A DNA stretch of 64,000 nt from Corallococcus sp. AS-1-6 (GTDB lineage: Bacteria; Myxococcota; Myxococcia; Myxococcales; Myxococcaceae): NCBI RefSeq assembly GCF_020037015.1, contig NZ_JAIQDE010000010.1:62001-126000 (forward strand), in the 5' to 3' direction. The notes under the pieces were generated by a model, which was not told where the DNA came from, searched no databases, and saw only the letters and a list, made by a program, of their open reading frames with translations. Below are positions 25,968 through 38,114 of this stretch, piece after piece; within the stretch, counting starts at the first letter, position 1; every line of letters begins with the position of its first letter. Position numbers and translations under genes: made by a program.

Positions 25968-25999
25968 AAAAAAGGAGCGTCCAGTGACGGACGCTCCTT
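25968..25999 (-). terminator. Rho-independent terminator of the rpsP-rplS operon
   Basis: Perfect 11-bp stem AAGGAGCGTCC (25972-25982) / GGACGCTCCTT (25989-25999). On the minus strand the stem runs into TTTTTTCG. It lies 45 bp downstream of the rplS stop and separates that operon from the SMC-like gene. Confidence 0.88.
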
Positions 26000-26044
26000 C
26001 TCGCACGCGGCCGCGAAGGCCGCGAGAGGGTTTCTGAGGACCTA

Positions 26045-26434
26045 CTAGCCCCGGGCGGCGGCGGCCTTGGCGGCGGCCTTGTCCGGGTCCACCTGCACGT
26101 CCACGCGCGAGGCCTTGCCCTTCAGCTCGCGGAGGTAGAACAGGCGCTTGCGGTTCACGTCGCCGCGGGTGAGGACCTCGATCTTCTCGTAGCGCGGGCT
26201 GTGGATGGGGAAGATGCGCTCCACGCCGACGCCGAAGGACATCTTGCGCACGGTGAAGGTCGCGCGGTTCGTGCCCTTGGTCTTGCGGATGACCACGCCC
26301 TCGAAGGCCTGCACGCGCTCCTTCTCGCCTTCCTTGACCTTCCAGTGGACGCGAACGGAATCACCCGTGCGGAACGCGGTGATGTCCTTGCGCAGGAACT
26401 TGTTTTCGACGTGCTCGATGAGGCTGCGGCGCAT
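26045..26434 (-). CDS. rplS: 50S ribosomal protein L19, 129 aa
   Basis: A large-subunit protein at the 30S-50S interface. It starts [20 protein letters not shown] and contains [33 protein letters not shown] and [14 protein letters not shown], all diagnostic for L19. The C-terminal Ala/Lys extension ([12 protein letters not shown]) is a little longer than usual. The ATG at 26434 is set by homology; the frame remains open upstream but codes no homologous sequence. Last gene of the rpsP-khpA-rimM-trmD-rplS series, with its own likely promoter in the 119-bp gap after trmD and a strong terminator behind it. Confidence 0.97.
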   Translation of the reverse strand: MRRSLIEHVENKFLRKDITAFRTGDSVRVHWKVKEGEKERVQAFEGVVIRKTKGTNRATFTVRKMSFGVGVERIFPIHSPRYEKIEVLTRGDVNRKRLFYLRELKGKASRVDVQVDPDKAAAKAAAARG

Positions 26435-26489
26435 GACGGACTCCAGAAAGCGGAACTTGACGCGTAGGACGCGTGGAAAAGAGCGGGCC

Positions 26490-26518
26490 GTCCTAGCAGA
26501 GACCGCCGGGACGAACAA
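26490..26518 (-). promoter_or_regulatory. Internal promoter for rplS
   Basis: Minus strand TTGTTC (26513-26518), 17-nt spacer, TAGGAC (26490-26495). The leader of about 50 nt contains two ACGCGT motifs three bases apart, which can pair with each other. Confidence 0.45.
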
Positions 26519-26553
26519 GCCTGCAACAAAAGGTTCCGCGAGAACACGCAGGG

Positions 26554-27291
26554 TTACAACGCTTCTTCTTCCCTGGCGAGCAGTTTCTGATCCGCTTTGC
26601 TGAACACCAGCCGCGCGAACAGGTCCGGCCGCCGCTCCTGTGTGAGCTTGATGGCCTTCCACCGGCGCCAGCGGGCGATGCGGGCGTGATCGCCGGACTG
26701 GAGGACGGCCGGCACCTCGGCGCCCCGGAAGACGGGCGGCCGGGTGTAGTGCGGGTGCTCCAGGAGGCCTTCCTCGAAGCTCTCCGCCACGGAGGACGCC
26801 TCGTTGCCCAGGACGCCCGGCACCAGCCGCGCCACCGCGTCCACCACCGCCAGGGCGGCGACCTCCCCGCCCGTGAGGACGAAGTCGCCCAGGGACAGCT
26901 CGCCGTCCAGGAAGGGCATCACCCGCTCGTCCACGCCTTCGTACCGGCCGCACACGAGGATCAGCCCGGCATCGTGCCGAGCCAGCTCGCGCGCCGTCGC
27001 CTGCGTGAACGTGGGCCCCCGGGGGCTCATCAGGAGCGCCTTCGCCCCGGGCAGACGGGCCCGGGCGGCCTCGATGGCGGCCACCAGGGGTTCGGGCTTC
27101 ATCACCATGCCGGCGCCGCCGCCGTAGGGCGCGTCGTCGGTGACGCGGTGCTTGCCCTCGGCGTAGTCGCGCACGTCGGTGAGCGTGACGGAGAGCAGCC
27201 CCTTCTCCTGGGCCTTCCCGAGGATGCTCGCGCCCAGGTAGCCGGACACCATCCCGGGGAACAGCGTGAGCAGTTCCACCCGGTAGCTCAC
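26554..27291 (-). CDS. trmD: tRNA (guanine37-N1)-methyltransferase TrmD, 245 aa
   Basis: A SPOUT-class enzyme that makes m1G37 in tRNAs and prevents +1 frameshifting. The N-terminal catalytic domain has [13 protein letters not shown] and [17 protein letters not shown]; the trefoil-knot SAM site shows [13 protein letters not shown] and [22 protein letters not shown] in the linker is also typical. The start is a GTG overlapping the rimM stop by 4 nt (27288-27291), so translation is coupled. Confidence 0.97.
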   Translation of the reverse strand: MSYRVELLTLFPGMVSGYLGASILGKAQEKGLLSVTLTDVRDYAEGKHRVTDDAPYGGGAGMVMKPEPLVAAIEAARARLPGAKALLMSPRGPTFTQATARELARHDAGLILVCGRYEGVDERVMPFLDGELSLGDFVLTGGEVAALAVVDAVARLVPGVLGNEASSVAESFEEGLLEHPHYTRPPVFRGAEVPAVLQSGDHARIARWRRWKAIKLTQERRPDLFARLVFSKADQKLLAREEEAL

Positions 27292-27839
27292 CCGCCGTCT
27301 CCAGACTTCCCCGGCGAATCGTCCGCATCCAGGTACTCCGGGGGCCGGATGACGATGCGCCCCGCGGGCACATCCACCGCCGGCACGAACTCGTCCGCGA
27401 AGGGCACCACCAGCTCCGGCCGGCCCTTCGCACGGATCACCAGGTTGGGAACCTCACCGGTGGCCCAGACCTCCTCCACCGTGCCCAGGGAGGCGCCCTG
27501 CTCGTCCACGGCGTTCAACCCCACGAGGTCACCCTGGAAGAACTCACCCTCCTCGGGCGGCTCCAGGTCCTCGCGGTAGACGAACACCTTCGCGCCCACC
27601 AGCGCCTCCGCGGCCGTGCGGGACTCCACGCCCTCGAAGCAGACGAGGTCTTCCTTGTTCGCGGGGCGGAAGGTCTCCAGGGCGTACTCGCGCTCTTCCC
27701 CGGAGCGCAGGCGCAGCCGGACACGCTCGACCGTGCCGAGCGTCTCCGAGGCGGGGTCGAAGCTCTTGACCGCCACCTCGCCGCGCAGCCCGTGCGCACG
27801 GGCCACGTAGCCCAGCTCCAGACAGGCCTGCGCGCTCAC
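27288..27839 (-). CDS. rimM: Ribosome maturation factor RimM, 183 aa
   Basis: A 30S maturation factor that binds ribosomal protein S19. It has the N-terminal RimM barrel ([20 protein letters not shown]) and a C-terminal PRC barrel ([22 protein letters not shown], then [16 protein letters not shown]). The start is a GTG overlapping the khpA stop by 4 nt; its own stop overlaps the trmD GTG by 4 nt. The acidic C-terminal tail ([16 protein letters not shown]) is short and probably disordered. Confidence 0.95.
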   Translation of the reverse strand: MSAQACLELGYVARAHGLRGEVAVKSFDPASETLGTVERVRLRLRSGEEREYALETFRPANKEDLVCFEGVESRTAAEALVGAKVFVYREDLEPPEEGEFFQGDLVGLNAVDEQGASLGTVEEVWATGEVPNLVIRAKGRPELVVPFADEFVPAVDVPAGRIVIRPPEYLDADDSPGKSGDGG

Positions 27840-28120
27840 CGCGCGGCGTCCGGAGTGGGCGGCGCCGGGGGAGAACCCGGAGCGCGGCGATCGTCAAGGA
27901 TCTCCAGGCGGACCTTCTGGCCCTGCTTCTGGGCGGCGGCGTTGATCAGCGTCCGGAGGGCGTTCACGGTGCGCCCATCACGTCCGATGACCTTGCCGAC
28001 GTCCTCGGGGGCGACCTTCAGCTCATAGAGCCGGCCGCCATCCGCCTCGGAGATGCGCAAGGTGACCTGGTCGGGTTGATCAACCAGGGCCTTCGCCAGA
28101 TACGTGAGCAGCGGCTCCAC
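27836..28120 (-). CDS. khpA: KH-domain RNA-binding protein KhpA (YlqC), 94 aa
   Basis: A small single-KH-domain protein. The GxxG RNA-binding loop is VIGRDGRTVNALRTLI, preceded by ELKVAPEDVGK. In other bacteria KhpA pairs with KhpB/Jag as an RNA chaperone. The Pro-rich C-terminus ([15 protein letters not shown]) is a local addition. GTG start at 28120; the stop overlaps the rimM start. Its place between rpsP and rimM is the usual one. Confidence 0.93.
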   Translation of the reverse strand: MEPLLTYLAKALVDQPDQVTLRISEADGGRLYELKVAPEDVGKVIGRDGRTVNALRTLINAAAQKQGQKVRLEILDDRRAPGSPPAPPTPDAAR

Positions 28121-28143
28121 GTCTTGTCCAGACGGGGGCGTGC

Positions 28144-28404
28144 TCAGGCGGTGGTCGCCGGGGCCTGCTTCTTCGCCGTCTTGATCAGGTCCGCGACCGT
28201 CTCGGAGGGCAGCGCGCCGCTCTTCAGCCAGTAGTTCAGCCGCTCCTCGTTGAACTGCACCTTCGCGGGGCTGTGGTTGGGGTCGTAGGAACCGACCTGC
28301 TCCAGGAACTTGCCATCGCGCGGGCTGCGCGAGTCGGTGGCAACCACGTGGTAGTACGGCATCTTCTTGGCGCCCGCGCGGGCAAGACGGAGGACAACGG
28401 CCAT
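28144..28404 (-). CDS. rpsP: 30S ribosomal protein S16, 86 aa
   Basis: A small-subunit assembly protein. It begins MAVVLRLARAGAKKMPYYHV and contains DGKFLEQVGSYDPN and ERLNYWLKSGALPSETV, all characteristic. The length is normal, with a short KKQAPATTA tail. First gene of the operon rpsP-khpA-rimM-trmD-rplS; ffh, often upstream in other phyla, is not here. A promoter with TTGACA lies upstream. Confidence 0.97.
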   Translation of the reverse strand: MAVVLRLARAGAKKMPYYHVVATDSRSPRDGKFLEQVGSYDPNHSPAKVQFNEERLNYWLKSGALPSETVADLIKTAKKQAPATTA

Positions 28405-28451
28405 GGAACGCTCCAGCGAAATCGTGTGACTTCTACGGTAACAGGCGGAGG

Positions 28452-28487
28452 GGGGCGCTCTTAGCGCCCCGCCGACTGGATTGTCAA
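28452..28487 (-). promoter_or_regulatory. rpsP operon promoter with -10 inside a perfect inverted repeat
   Basis: Minus strand TTGACA (28482-28487), 18-nt spacer, TAAGAG (28458-28463). The -10 is embedded in GGGGCGCT-CTT-AGCGCCCC (28452-28470). The same repeat could instead act as a terminator of rlmN, which ends at 28507; no U-run follows it. Confidence 0.5.
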
Positions 28488-28506
28488 GGAAGCTCGGGTG
28501 CTTATG

Positions 28507-29640
28507 TCACACCGGGGCTTCAGCGGCCGTCTCGTCGCGGTTGGCGAGCTGGCCACAGGCCCCGGCGATGTCCCGGCCCCGGTTCTTCCGGATGTATGCC
28601 GCGACGTGGGCCTCGGCAAGGATGGCCCGGAACTCCTCGGCCCGCTGCTCGCCGGTCGTCTGGAACCCCAGGCCAGGGTTCTCGTTGTAGGGGATCAGGT
28701 TCACCTTCGCGGGAATGTCGCGCAACAGCTCCTTCAGCCGGTGCGCGTCCTCGTCGGTGTCGTTGAACCCTTTGAGCAGCACGTACTCGAAGGTGATGCG
28801 GCGGCCCTGACGCAGGGGGAACTTGCGGCAGGCATCCAGCAGCGCCTGGATGTTCCACTTGCGGTTCACCGGCATCGTCTTGCTGCGCTGCTCGTCCGTG
28901 CTGGCGTTGAGCGAGATGGCCAGCTTGACGTCCGTCTCCTGGCCGAAGCGCTCGATCATGGGCACCAGGCCCACGGTGGAGACCGTGATGTGCCGGTGGC
29001 TGAAGTTGGGCCCCTCCTCCGACTGGAGGATGGAGAGCGCCGTCTTGAGGTTCTCGAAGTTGTGGAGCGGCTCGCCCATGCCCATGAACACCAGGTTCGT
29101 GAGCGGGCGGAGCGTCTCCAGGCCCTCGTTGGCGCGCACCTCGCGGTTCACCGCGTGCACCTGGGCGACGATCTCGCCGGGCGTGAGGTTGCGCTTCAAC
29201 CCCAGCGTGCCCGTCATGCAGAACGAGCAGGCCATGGCGCAGCCCACCTGGGTGGACACGCAGAGCGTCTTGCGGTCCTCCGCCGGCATGTAGACGGACT
29301 CGATGAAGCGCCCGTCGCGCGTCTTGAAGCGGTACTTGATGGTGCCGTCGACGCTGCGCTGCTCCAGGTCCTTCACCAGCGGGACGATCTCCGCCTGGAC
29401 CTTGAGCTTGTCGCGCAGGGCCTTGGACAGGTCCGTCATCTCGTCGAACGTCGTGGCGCCGCGCTGGTGCAGCCAGCGGTAGAGCTGCGCCGCGCGGAAC
29501 GGGCGCTCGCCCAGTTGCTCGCTCAGGAACAGCGCGAGCTTCTCGCGCGACAGGCTGGCCACGTCGACCAGCTTCGCGGGGGCCGGCACCGGCAGGGGCT
29601 CGGTGACTGGGAGGGCTGTGGCGGTGGGCTCGGACATCAT
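28507..29640 (-). CDS. rlmN: 23S rRNA/tRNA adenine-C2 methyltransferase RlmN, 377 aa
   Basis: A radical-SAM methyltransferase that makes m2A2503 in 23S rRNA and m2A37 in some tRNAs. The cluster motif C-x3-C-x2-C appears as CAMACSFC, followed by MTGTLGLKRNLTPGEIVAQV. Other landmarks are FMGMGEPLHNFEN, HITVSTVGLVPMI and the C-terminal catalytic cysteine region DIAGACGQL. The first 22 residues are Pro/Ala-rich. Two adjacent ATGs (29640, 29637) are equally possible. It is separated from ndk by about 200 bp with a hairpin. Confidence 0.96.
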   Translation of the reverse strand: MMSEPTATALPVTEPLPVPAPAKLVDVASLSREKLALFLSEQLGERPFRAAQLYRWLHQRGATTFDEMTDLSKALRDKLKVQAEIVPLVKDLEQRSVDGTIKYRFKTRDGRFIESVYMPAEDRKTLCVSTQVGCAMACSFCMTGTLGLKRNLTPGEIVAQVHAVNREVRANEGLETLRPLTNLVFMGMGEPLHNFENLKTALSILQSEEGPNFSHRHITVSTVGLVPMIERFGQETDVKLAISLNASTDEQRSKTMPVNRKWNIQALLDACRKFPLRQGRRITFEYVLLKGFNDTDEDAHRLKELLRDIPAKVNLIPYNENPGLGFQTTGEQRAEEFRAILAEAHVAAYIRKNRGRDIAGACGQLANRDETAAEAPV

Positions 29641-29781
29641 TCAGTCGGGGCTAACGGAGGGCAATGGGGCGTGCTTCCCACAAGAAGGCACGGCAAGTCA
29701 AAGGAGTGCCCGCCCCCTTCCCTGCCGGCCCCTTCGAGTCCGGGTGCCCGGGAAGGCAGCGCGGAGCTCCGGAAATGACGA

Positions 29782-29822
29782 CGGCCCGGGTCCGCGCCGC
29801 GTGGGGCGTGGACACCGGGCCG
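29782..29822 (-). terminator. Hairpin terminator after ndk
   Basis: CGGCCCGG (29782-29789) pairs with CCGGGCCG (29815-29822), extended by TCC/GGA inside. It lies 23 bp past the ndk stop on the minus strand. The remaining 140 bp to rlmN show nothing else. Confidence 0.5.
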
Positions 29823-29844
29823 CTGTCACCAGGCTGGAGGCTGC

Positions 29845-30267
29845 TCAGCCGTGGATTTCGGTCTCGCGGAAGAAGTACGCGACCTCGTTCTTCGCGTTCT
29901 CCAGGCTGTCCGAGCCGTGGACCGTGTTCGCGTCGATGCTCTGGGCGAAGTCCGCGCGGATGGTGCCCTTGTCGGCCTTCTTCGGATCCGTGGCGCCCAT
30001 CAGGTCGCGGTTCTTCTGGACGGCGTTCTCACCCTCCAGGGCCATCAGGACCACCGGGCCGGAGATCATGAAGGACACCAGGTCCTTGAAGAACGGCCGG
30101 GCCTTGTGGACGGCGTAGAAGCCCTCGGCCTCCGCCTGGGAGAGCTGCTGCCGGCGGATGGCGACGGGCTTCAGGCCCGCCTTCTCGAACCGGGCGATGA
30201 TCTCGCCGACGTGGTTGTTCTTCACTCCGTCGGGCTTGATGATGGACAGCGTGCGCTCGATGGCCAT
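29845..30267 (-). CDS. ndk: Nucleoside diphosphate kinase, 140 aa
   Basis: Transfers the gamma phosphate between nucleoside triphosphates and diphosphates. It starts [18 protein letters not shown]; the phospho-histidine is in [12 protein letters not shown], and the nucleotide-binding region reads [20 protein letters not shown]. Full length. The start codon is at the end of a 42-bp gap after sucD, so it may be part of the same transcript as sucCD, whose product also handles nucleoside triphosphates. Confidence 0.97.
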   Translation of the reverse strand: MAIERTLSIIKPDGVKNNHVGEIIARFEKAGLKPVAIRRQQLSQAEAEGFYAVHKARPFFKDLVSFMISGPVVLMALEGENAVQKNRDLMGATDPKKADKGTIRADFAQSIDANTVHGSDSLENAKNEVAYFFRETEIHG

Positions 30268-30309
30268 GGTGTTTGGCTCCTCGTGTGTGGGTCGTGTGAA
30301 AGGTTCGGC

Positions 30310-31206
<897 letters not shown>

Positions 31207-31238
31207 GGCGATCTTTCAGGTAAGAGGGGGCGAAGGCC

Positions 31239-32399
31239 CTACTTGATGGCCGCCACGGCCTTCTCGGCCGCCTGGCGCAGGTTGTCCGCGGGGGTGATGG
31301 CGAGGCCCGAGTTGCGGAGCAGCTCCTTGCCCTGCTCCACGTTGGTGCCTTCCAGGCGCACGACGAGCGGGATCTTCAACTGCACTTCCTTCGCCGCCGC
31401 GATGATGCCTTCCGCGATGACGTCACACTTCATGATGCCGCCGAAGATGTTGACGAGCACCGCCTTGACCTGCGGATCCGCGAGGATGAGCTTGAAGGCC
31501 GCCGTCACCTTCTCCTTGCTCGCGCCGCCGCCCACGTCCAGGAAGTTGGCCGGGTTGCCGCCCACCAGCTTGATGGTGTCCATGGTGGCCATGGCCAGAC
31601 CCGCGCCGTTCACCATGCAGCCGATGTTGCCGTCCAGCGCGATGTAGGCCAGGTCGTACTCCTTGGCCTGCGTCTCGCGGGGCTCCTCCTCCGCCAGGTC
31701 GCGGTACTCCAGCAGGTCCTTGTGCCGGTAGAGCGCGTTCTCGTCGAAGTTCACCTTCGCGTCGAGCGCCACCACGCCGCCGCTCTTGCGGATGACCAGC
31801 GGGTTGATCTCCACGAGCGACGCGTCCGTCTCCACGTACATCTTGTAGAGCGCGCTGCAGAACTGGACGAACTTGTTCACCGTGGGGCCCGTCAGGCCCA
31901 GCCCGAAGGCCAGCTCGCGGCCCTGGAAGTCCGCGAAGCCGATCGCGGGGTCCACGACGGCGCGGAGGATCTTCTCCGGGTGCTTCTCCGCCACTTCTTC
32001 AATCTCCACGCCGCCCTCGGTGGACGCCATGAAGGTGATGCGGCTGGTGGCGCGGTCGAGCGTCACGCCCAGGTACAGCTCCTGGCCGATGTCCAGCCCC
32101 TCTTCGATGTAGACCTTGTTGACCTTCTGCCCTTCCGGGCCGGTCTGGATGGTCTTGAGCATCATGCCCAGCATGTGCTGGGTGAGCTCCTTGGCCTCCG
32201 CGGGGCTCTTGGCCAGCTTCACGCCGCCGCCCTTGCCGCGGCCGCCCGCGTGGATCTGCGCCTTCACGACGACGACGGGCGTGGCCAGCTCCTTCGCCGC
32301 GGCCTCCGCCTCGTTGGGAGAGAGCGCGAGGATGCCGCGCGGCGTGGGCACGCCATACTTCCGGAAGAGTTCCTTGCCCTGGTACTCGTGGATCTTCAT
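31239..32399 (-). CDS. sucC: Succinyl-CoA ligase, beta subunit, 386 aa
   Basis: ATP-grasp subunit determining nucleotide specificity. It begins [20 protein letters not shown]; the glycine-rich nucleotide loop is [19 protein letters not shown]-type and [10 protein letters not shown] motifs are present; the C-terminal domain has [18 protein letters not shown]. The gene starts the sucCD pair. Its 268-bp upstream region holds the sdhAB terminator and a small stem GCCCC/GGGGC (32435-32449) in the leader. Confidence 0.97.
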   Translation of the reverse strand: MKIHEYQGKELFRKYGVPTPRGILALSPNEAEAAAKELATPVVVVKAQIHAGGRGKGGGVKLAKSPAEAKELTQHMLGMMLKTIQTGPEGQKVNKVYIEEGLDIGQELYLGVTLDRATSRITFMASTEGGVEIEEVAEKHPEKILRAVVDPAIGFADFQGRELAFGLGLTGPTVNKFVQFCSALYKMYVETDASLVEINPLVIRKSGGVVALDAKVNFDENALYRHKDLLEYRDLAEEEPRETQAKEYDLAYIALDGNIGCMVNGAGLAMATMDTIKLVGGNPANFLDVGGGASKEKVTAAFKLILADPQVKAVLVNIFGGIMKCDVIAEGIIAAAKEVQLKIPLVVRLEGTNVEQGKELLRNSGLAITPADNLRQAAEKAVAAIK

Positions 32400-32591
32400 C
32401 GAATCTCCGGGTGGGACGAGGGGAGACGAGGACAGCCCCTACACGGGGCGTCAACGCGGGCCCTCATTGCGCAGAAAACGACGGATGGCAAGGCCGTTTG
32501 GCCTCCAGCGTCGCGACGGGACACAGGCTCCGCCTCTCACCAATAACACCCGGTGTCCGGGCGGATGAGGCGGCCTTCACCCTAACGGACA

Positions 32592-32638
32592 CGGCCCCGC
32601 CCGGCGCCCCAGAGACAAGGGGCGCAGGCACGGGGCCG
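32592..32638 (-). terminator. Terminator of the sdhAB transcript
   Basis: A long GC stem with outer CGGCCCCG (32592-32599) / CGGGGCCG (32631-32638) and inner GCGCCCC / GGGGCGC. It lies 30 bp downstream of the sdhB stop on the minus strand. Confidence 0.65.
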
Positions 32639-32667
32639 CGAGCAAGCCAGGAGAGCGTCCGAGAGGG

Positions 32668-33474
32668 TCAACCCGGACCGGCGGAGGCCTTCTGCTCCTC
32701 TTCCTTGAAGAAGATGTCCTTGATGATCAGCTTGCTGACCTCGCGGTTCATCACCGCGATGGAGGTCGTGAGGGGGATCTCCTTCGGGCAGACCTTCACG
32801 CAATTCTGCGCCTTGCCGCAGTCCTGGATGCCGCCGGGGCCCATGAGGGCGCGCGTGCGCTCCTCCGCGTTCAGCTTGCCCGTGGGGTGCATGTTGAACA
32901 GGCGGGCCTGGCTGATGGGGGCGGCGCCGATGAAGTCGTTGTCCAACGTCACCTGGGGGCACGCCTCCAGGCAGCTTCCGCAGGTGATGCACGTGGACAG
33001 CACGTACATCACGGACTGATCCTTCTGCGACTGGCGCGGGCCGGGGCCCAGGTTGTACGTGCCGTCGACGGGGACCCAGCCCTTCACGCGCTTGAGCGAC
33101 TCGAACATCCGGTCGCGGTCCACGGTGAGGTCGCGCACCACCGGGAACTTCTTCATGGGCTCCAGGGTGATGGGCTGCTGGAGCTTGTCCACCAGGGCGG
33201 AGCACGCCATGCGCACCCGGCCGTTGATGTTCATGGCGCAGCTCCCGCACACCTCCTCGAGGCACGCGGAGTCCCACACCACGGGGGCCACCTTCTTGCC
33301 CTCCACGGTGACGGGGTTGCGCTGGATCTCCATCAGGCAGGAGATGACGTTGGCGCCCTTCGTATAGGGAACCTTGAACTCCTCGAAGTGGCCCGGCTTG
33401 TTCGGATCATCCTGCCGCCAGATGCGGAAGGAGATGGTCTTGGAGCTGACGGCGCTCGCCTGTGCGGTGTCCAT
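32668..33474 (-). CDS. sdhB: Succinate dehydrogenase/fumarate reductase iron-sulfur subunit, 268 aa
   Basis: Carries electrons from the flavin to quinone. The 2Fe-2S motif is in DSACLEEVCGSCAMNINGR. The 4Fe-4S and 3Fe-4S motifs are CITCGSCLEACPQ and, near the C-terminus, the cysteines in DCGKAQNCVKVCPKEIP. The longer insertion (GAAPISQARLFNMHPTG) resembles the Bacteroidetes/B. subtilis-like non-classical type. It follows sdhA by 88 bp. The membrane anchor subunit is not encoded next to it. Confidence 0.96.
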   Translation of the reverse strand: MDTAQASAVSSKTISFRIWRQDDPNKPGHFEEFKVPYTKGANVISCLMEIQRNPVTVEGKKVAPVVWDSACLEEVCGSCAMNINGRVRMACSALVDKLQQPITLEPMKKFPVVRDLTVDRDRMFESLKRVKGWVPVDGTYNLGPGPRQSQKDQSVMYVLSTCITCGSCLEACPQVTLDNDFIGAAPISQARLFNMHPTGKLNAEERTRALMGPGGIQDCGKAQNCVKVCPKEIPLTTSIAVMNREVSKLIIKDIFFKEEEQKASAGPG

Positions 33475-33562
33475 GGTGCGGCTGCCCTTCCCTTCACTGC
33501 CAGATCAGGTGGCGGAAACCCGCGCCTCACCGCGCGCGGGCCCGGAAAGCAAACGAACGCCC

Positions 33563-35440
33563 TTACGCGTACCAGCGGGGCTCGGGCTCCAGCACCGGCG
33601 TGGGCAGGTCCTGGTAGGAGATCTGCGGGCCCTGGGCGGCGTAGGTGGCGATGGTCGTCTTCGCCCACTTCTCGTGGCGCTGGCGCCACAGGTCCATCCA
33701 CTGCGGATCCTCGCGCGGATCCTTCGTCTTGGGCTCCGGCAGGGAGAAGTCCGGCTTGTAGTGGGCGCCGCGGCTCTCGTCGCGCAGGAGCGCGCTGGTG
33801 GCGATCACTTCGCCCAGCTCCAGCATGTTCCACACCTGGTTGGTGTACGACAGCGCGCGGTTGGCGACCACGCCGGTGTCCAGCACGTTGACGCGGCTCC
33901 AGCGGTCCTTCAGCTCGCGCACGCGCTCGATGGTCTTCTTCAGGCGGTCGTTGTAGCGGACGACGGTGCAGTTCTCCGTCATCACCTCGCCCAGCTCCTT
34001 GGCGATCTGGTACGGGTTCTCCTGCCCGTTCATCGCCTTGATGGTGGCGAAGCGGTCCTGCCAGTACTTCTTCGCGTCCGCGAAGTACTTCTCCGGCATC
34101 GCCGCGGCGCTCGTCGTCTGGTTCTTGGCGAAGGACGCCATCGCCGGGCCGCCGATCATGCCGGAGTAGATGCAGGACAGGAGCGAGTTGGCGCCCAGGC
34201 GGTTCGCGCCGTGGAAGGCGTAGTCCGCCTCGCCGGCCGCGTACAGGCCCGGGATGCGCGTGCTCTGGTTCACCGGGCTGCCGTCCAGCGGCGTCTGGGT
34301 GCGCGGGTCGGCCTCGAAGGAGACGTGCAGGCCGCCCATCGAGTAGTGCATGCCCGGGAAGATGACCATGGGCGTGTGGCGCGGATCATCTCCGACGAAC
34401 TTCTCGTAGATCTCCATCACGCCCTTGATCTTCGCGTCGAGCGTCTTGGCCGGGATGTGCGTCACGTCCAGGTACACGCCGTCGCGCCCGTTCAGGCCCA
34501 TGCCCAGGTCGCGGCAGACCATGAAGATCTCGCGCGTGGCCACGTCGCGCGGCACCAGGTTCTTGTACTTGGGGTACTTCTCTTCCAGGAAGTACCAGCG
34601 CTCGCTCTCCGGGATCTCCCGGGGGTTGCGCGTGTCACCCTTCTTCCGGGGCACCCAGACGCGGCCGCCCTCGCCGCGCACGGACTCGCTCATCAGGCGC
34701 AGCTTGTCCTCGCCCGGGATGGAGGTGGGGTGCACCTGGATGAACTCGCCGTTGGCGTACAGCGCGCCTTCCATGTACGCGCGGCCCGCGGCGGTGCCGG
34801 TGTTGATGATGGAGTTGGTGGAGCGCCCGAAGACGATGCCGGGGCCGCCCGTGGCCAGGCACACCGCCTCCGCCGGGAAGGTGCGGATCTCCATGGTGCG
34901 CAGGTCCATGGCCACGCTGCCGATGCAGCGGCCGGACTCGTCCTTCACCGTGCCCAGCCACTCCCAGTACTCGTACTTGGTGACCTTGCCCTCCGCCTCG
35001 TAGCGGCGGACCTGCTCGTCCAGCGCGTAGAGCAACTGCTGGCCGGTGGTGGCGCCCGCGAACGCGGTGCGGTTGTGCAGGGTGCCGCCGAAGCGGCGGA
35101 AGTCCAGCAGGCCTTCCGGCGTGCGGTTGAACGTCACGCCCATGCGGTCCAGCAGGTAGATGATGCCGGGCGCCGCGTAGCACATGCCCTTCACGGACAC
35201 CTGCTCCGCGAGGAAGTCGCCGCCGCGCAGCGTGTCCTTCACGTGGATGTCCGGGTGGTCGCCCTCACCCTTCGTGTTCACCGCGCCGTTGATGCCGCCC
35301 TGGGCGCAGACGGAGTGCGAGCGTTTGACGGGGACGAGCGAGAGCACGTCCACCTGGTGACCCGCCTCCGCCAGCTTGATCGTCGTCATCAGCCCGGCCA
35401 GACCGCCGCCCACCACCGTGAATCGCGCTGCTGCCGCCAT
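33563..35440 (-). CDS. sdhA: Succinate dehydrogenase/fumarate reductase flavoprotein subunit, 625 aa
   Basis: Oxidises succinate with covalently bound FAD. The FAD fold is FTVVGGGLAGLMTTIKLAEAG; the flavinylated histidine is in SHSVCAQGGING; active-site elements include HPTSIPG and HYSMGGLHV. Long Arg/Lys-rich inserts give the size of the B. subtilis/Wolinella-like type, which works with menaquinone, in accord with the men genes in this window. The ATG at 35440 is preferred to its neighbour at 35443 because AAGGAG then lies 6 nt upstream. No sdhC gene lies in the 229 bp before it. Confidence 0.95.
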   Translation of the reverse strand: MAAAARFTVVGGGLAGLMTTIKLAEAGHQVDVLSLVPVKRSHSVCAQGGINGAVNTKGEGDHPDIHVKDTLRGGDFLAEQVSVKGMCYAAPGIIYLLDRMGVTFNRTPEGLLDFRRFGGTLHNRTAFAGATTGQQLLYALDEQVRRYEAEGKVTKYEYWEWLGTVKDESGRCIGSVAMDLRTMEIRTFPAEAVCLATGGPGIVFGRSTNSIINTGTAAGRAYMEGALYANGEFIQVHPTSIPGEDKLRLMSESVRGEGGRVWVPRKKGDTRNPREIPESERWYFLEEKYPKYKNLVPRDVATREIFMVCRDLGMGLNGRDGVYLDVTHIPAKTLDAKIKGVMEIYEKFVGDDPRHTPMVIFPGMHYSMGGLHVSFEADPRTQTPLDGSPVNQSTRIPGLYAAGEADYAFHGANRLGANSLLSCIYSGMIGGPAMASFAKNQTTSAAAMPEKYFADAKKYWQDRFATIKAMNGQENPYQIAKELGEVMTENCTVVRYNDRLKKTIERVRELKDRWSRVNVLDTGVVANRALSYTNQVWNMLELGEVIATSALLRDESRGAHYKPDFSLPEPKTKDPREDPQWMDLWRQRHEKWAKTTIATYAAQGPQISYQDLPTPVLEPEPRWYA

Positions 35441-35548
35441 CATCGTCTCCTTGAGCACCGGCTGCCGGGGGGGTGCCTTCACGGGGGGCCGCTGAAGTCC
35501 TGCTTCGCGACGCTGCCCCGCACCCGTGCCAGGTACAGTCCAACACGC

Positions 35549-35576
35549 TAGTTAACTTGGAAAAATACCGCCGCAA
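35549..35576 (-). promoter_or_regulatory. Candidate sdhA promoter
   Basis: Minus strand TTGCGG (35571-35576), 16-nt spacer, TAACTA (35549-35554), within the only AT-rich patch between mdh and sdhA. Confidence 0.35.
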
Positions 35577-35586
35577 CGACGGTGCG

Positions 35587-35652
35587 CCGGGCGATAAGCC
35601 CGGATCATTCACGGCATCAGGCGGGCCCGCCAGCAAGCTTCCGGCGGGCCCG
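35587..35652 (-). terminator. Two hairpins after mdh
   Basis: A 10-bp perfect stem CGGGCCCGCC (35622-35631) / GGCGGGCCCG (35643-35652) lies 17 bp past the mdh stop. A smaller CCGGGC / GCCCGG stem (35587-35603) follows. The first is a likely terminator; the second could belong to it or to the sdhA control region. Confidence 0.6.
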
Positions 35653-35668
35653 GCCGACGTGCCGGGGA

Positions 35669-37935
<2,267 letters not shown>

Positions 37936-37978
37936 GAACGCAAACTCCTGATTGAGACCGGGGTATTGAGAGGCGGCG

Positions 37979-38008
37979 GATAGTCCGGAACCCGCCCCCG
38001 GTCGTCAA
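37979..38008 (-). promoter_or_regulatory. Candidate icd promoter
   Basis: Minus strand TTGACG (38003-38008), 18-nt spacer, ACTATC (37979-37984), about 45 bp upstream of the icd ATG. Confidence 0.4.
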
Positions 38009-38076
38009 GGAGTTTGGCCGCACGTCCCCCTGGGTTGGACGCACCCAGGGCGTGCCGCGCTTATCGCAGCCAATGG

Positions 38077-38102
38077 TCCGGAAGCAGGATCGTTATTCCG
38101 GA
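38077..38102 (-). terminator. Hairpin after the HATPase-like gene
   Basis: TCCGGAA (38077-38083) / TTCCGGA (38096-38102), a perfect 7-bp stem with a 12-nt loop, 13 bp past the stop at 38115. No U-run follows. Confidence 0.4.
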
Positions 38103-38114
38103 TTTGGACCGGGG

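Noticed and set aside
33374-35551. 725-codon plus-strand frame opposite sdhA
   Set aside because: Shadow of sdhA, which has complete family motifs.
35441-35668. Search for a small sdhC or other gene between mdh and sdhA
   Set aside because: No frame of useful length; the space holds hairpins and an AT-rich promoter-like patch.
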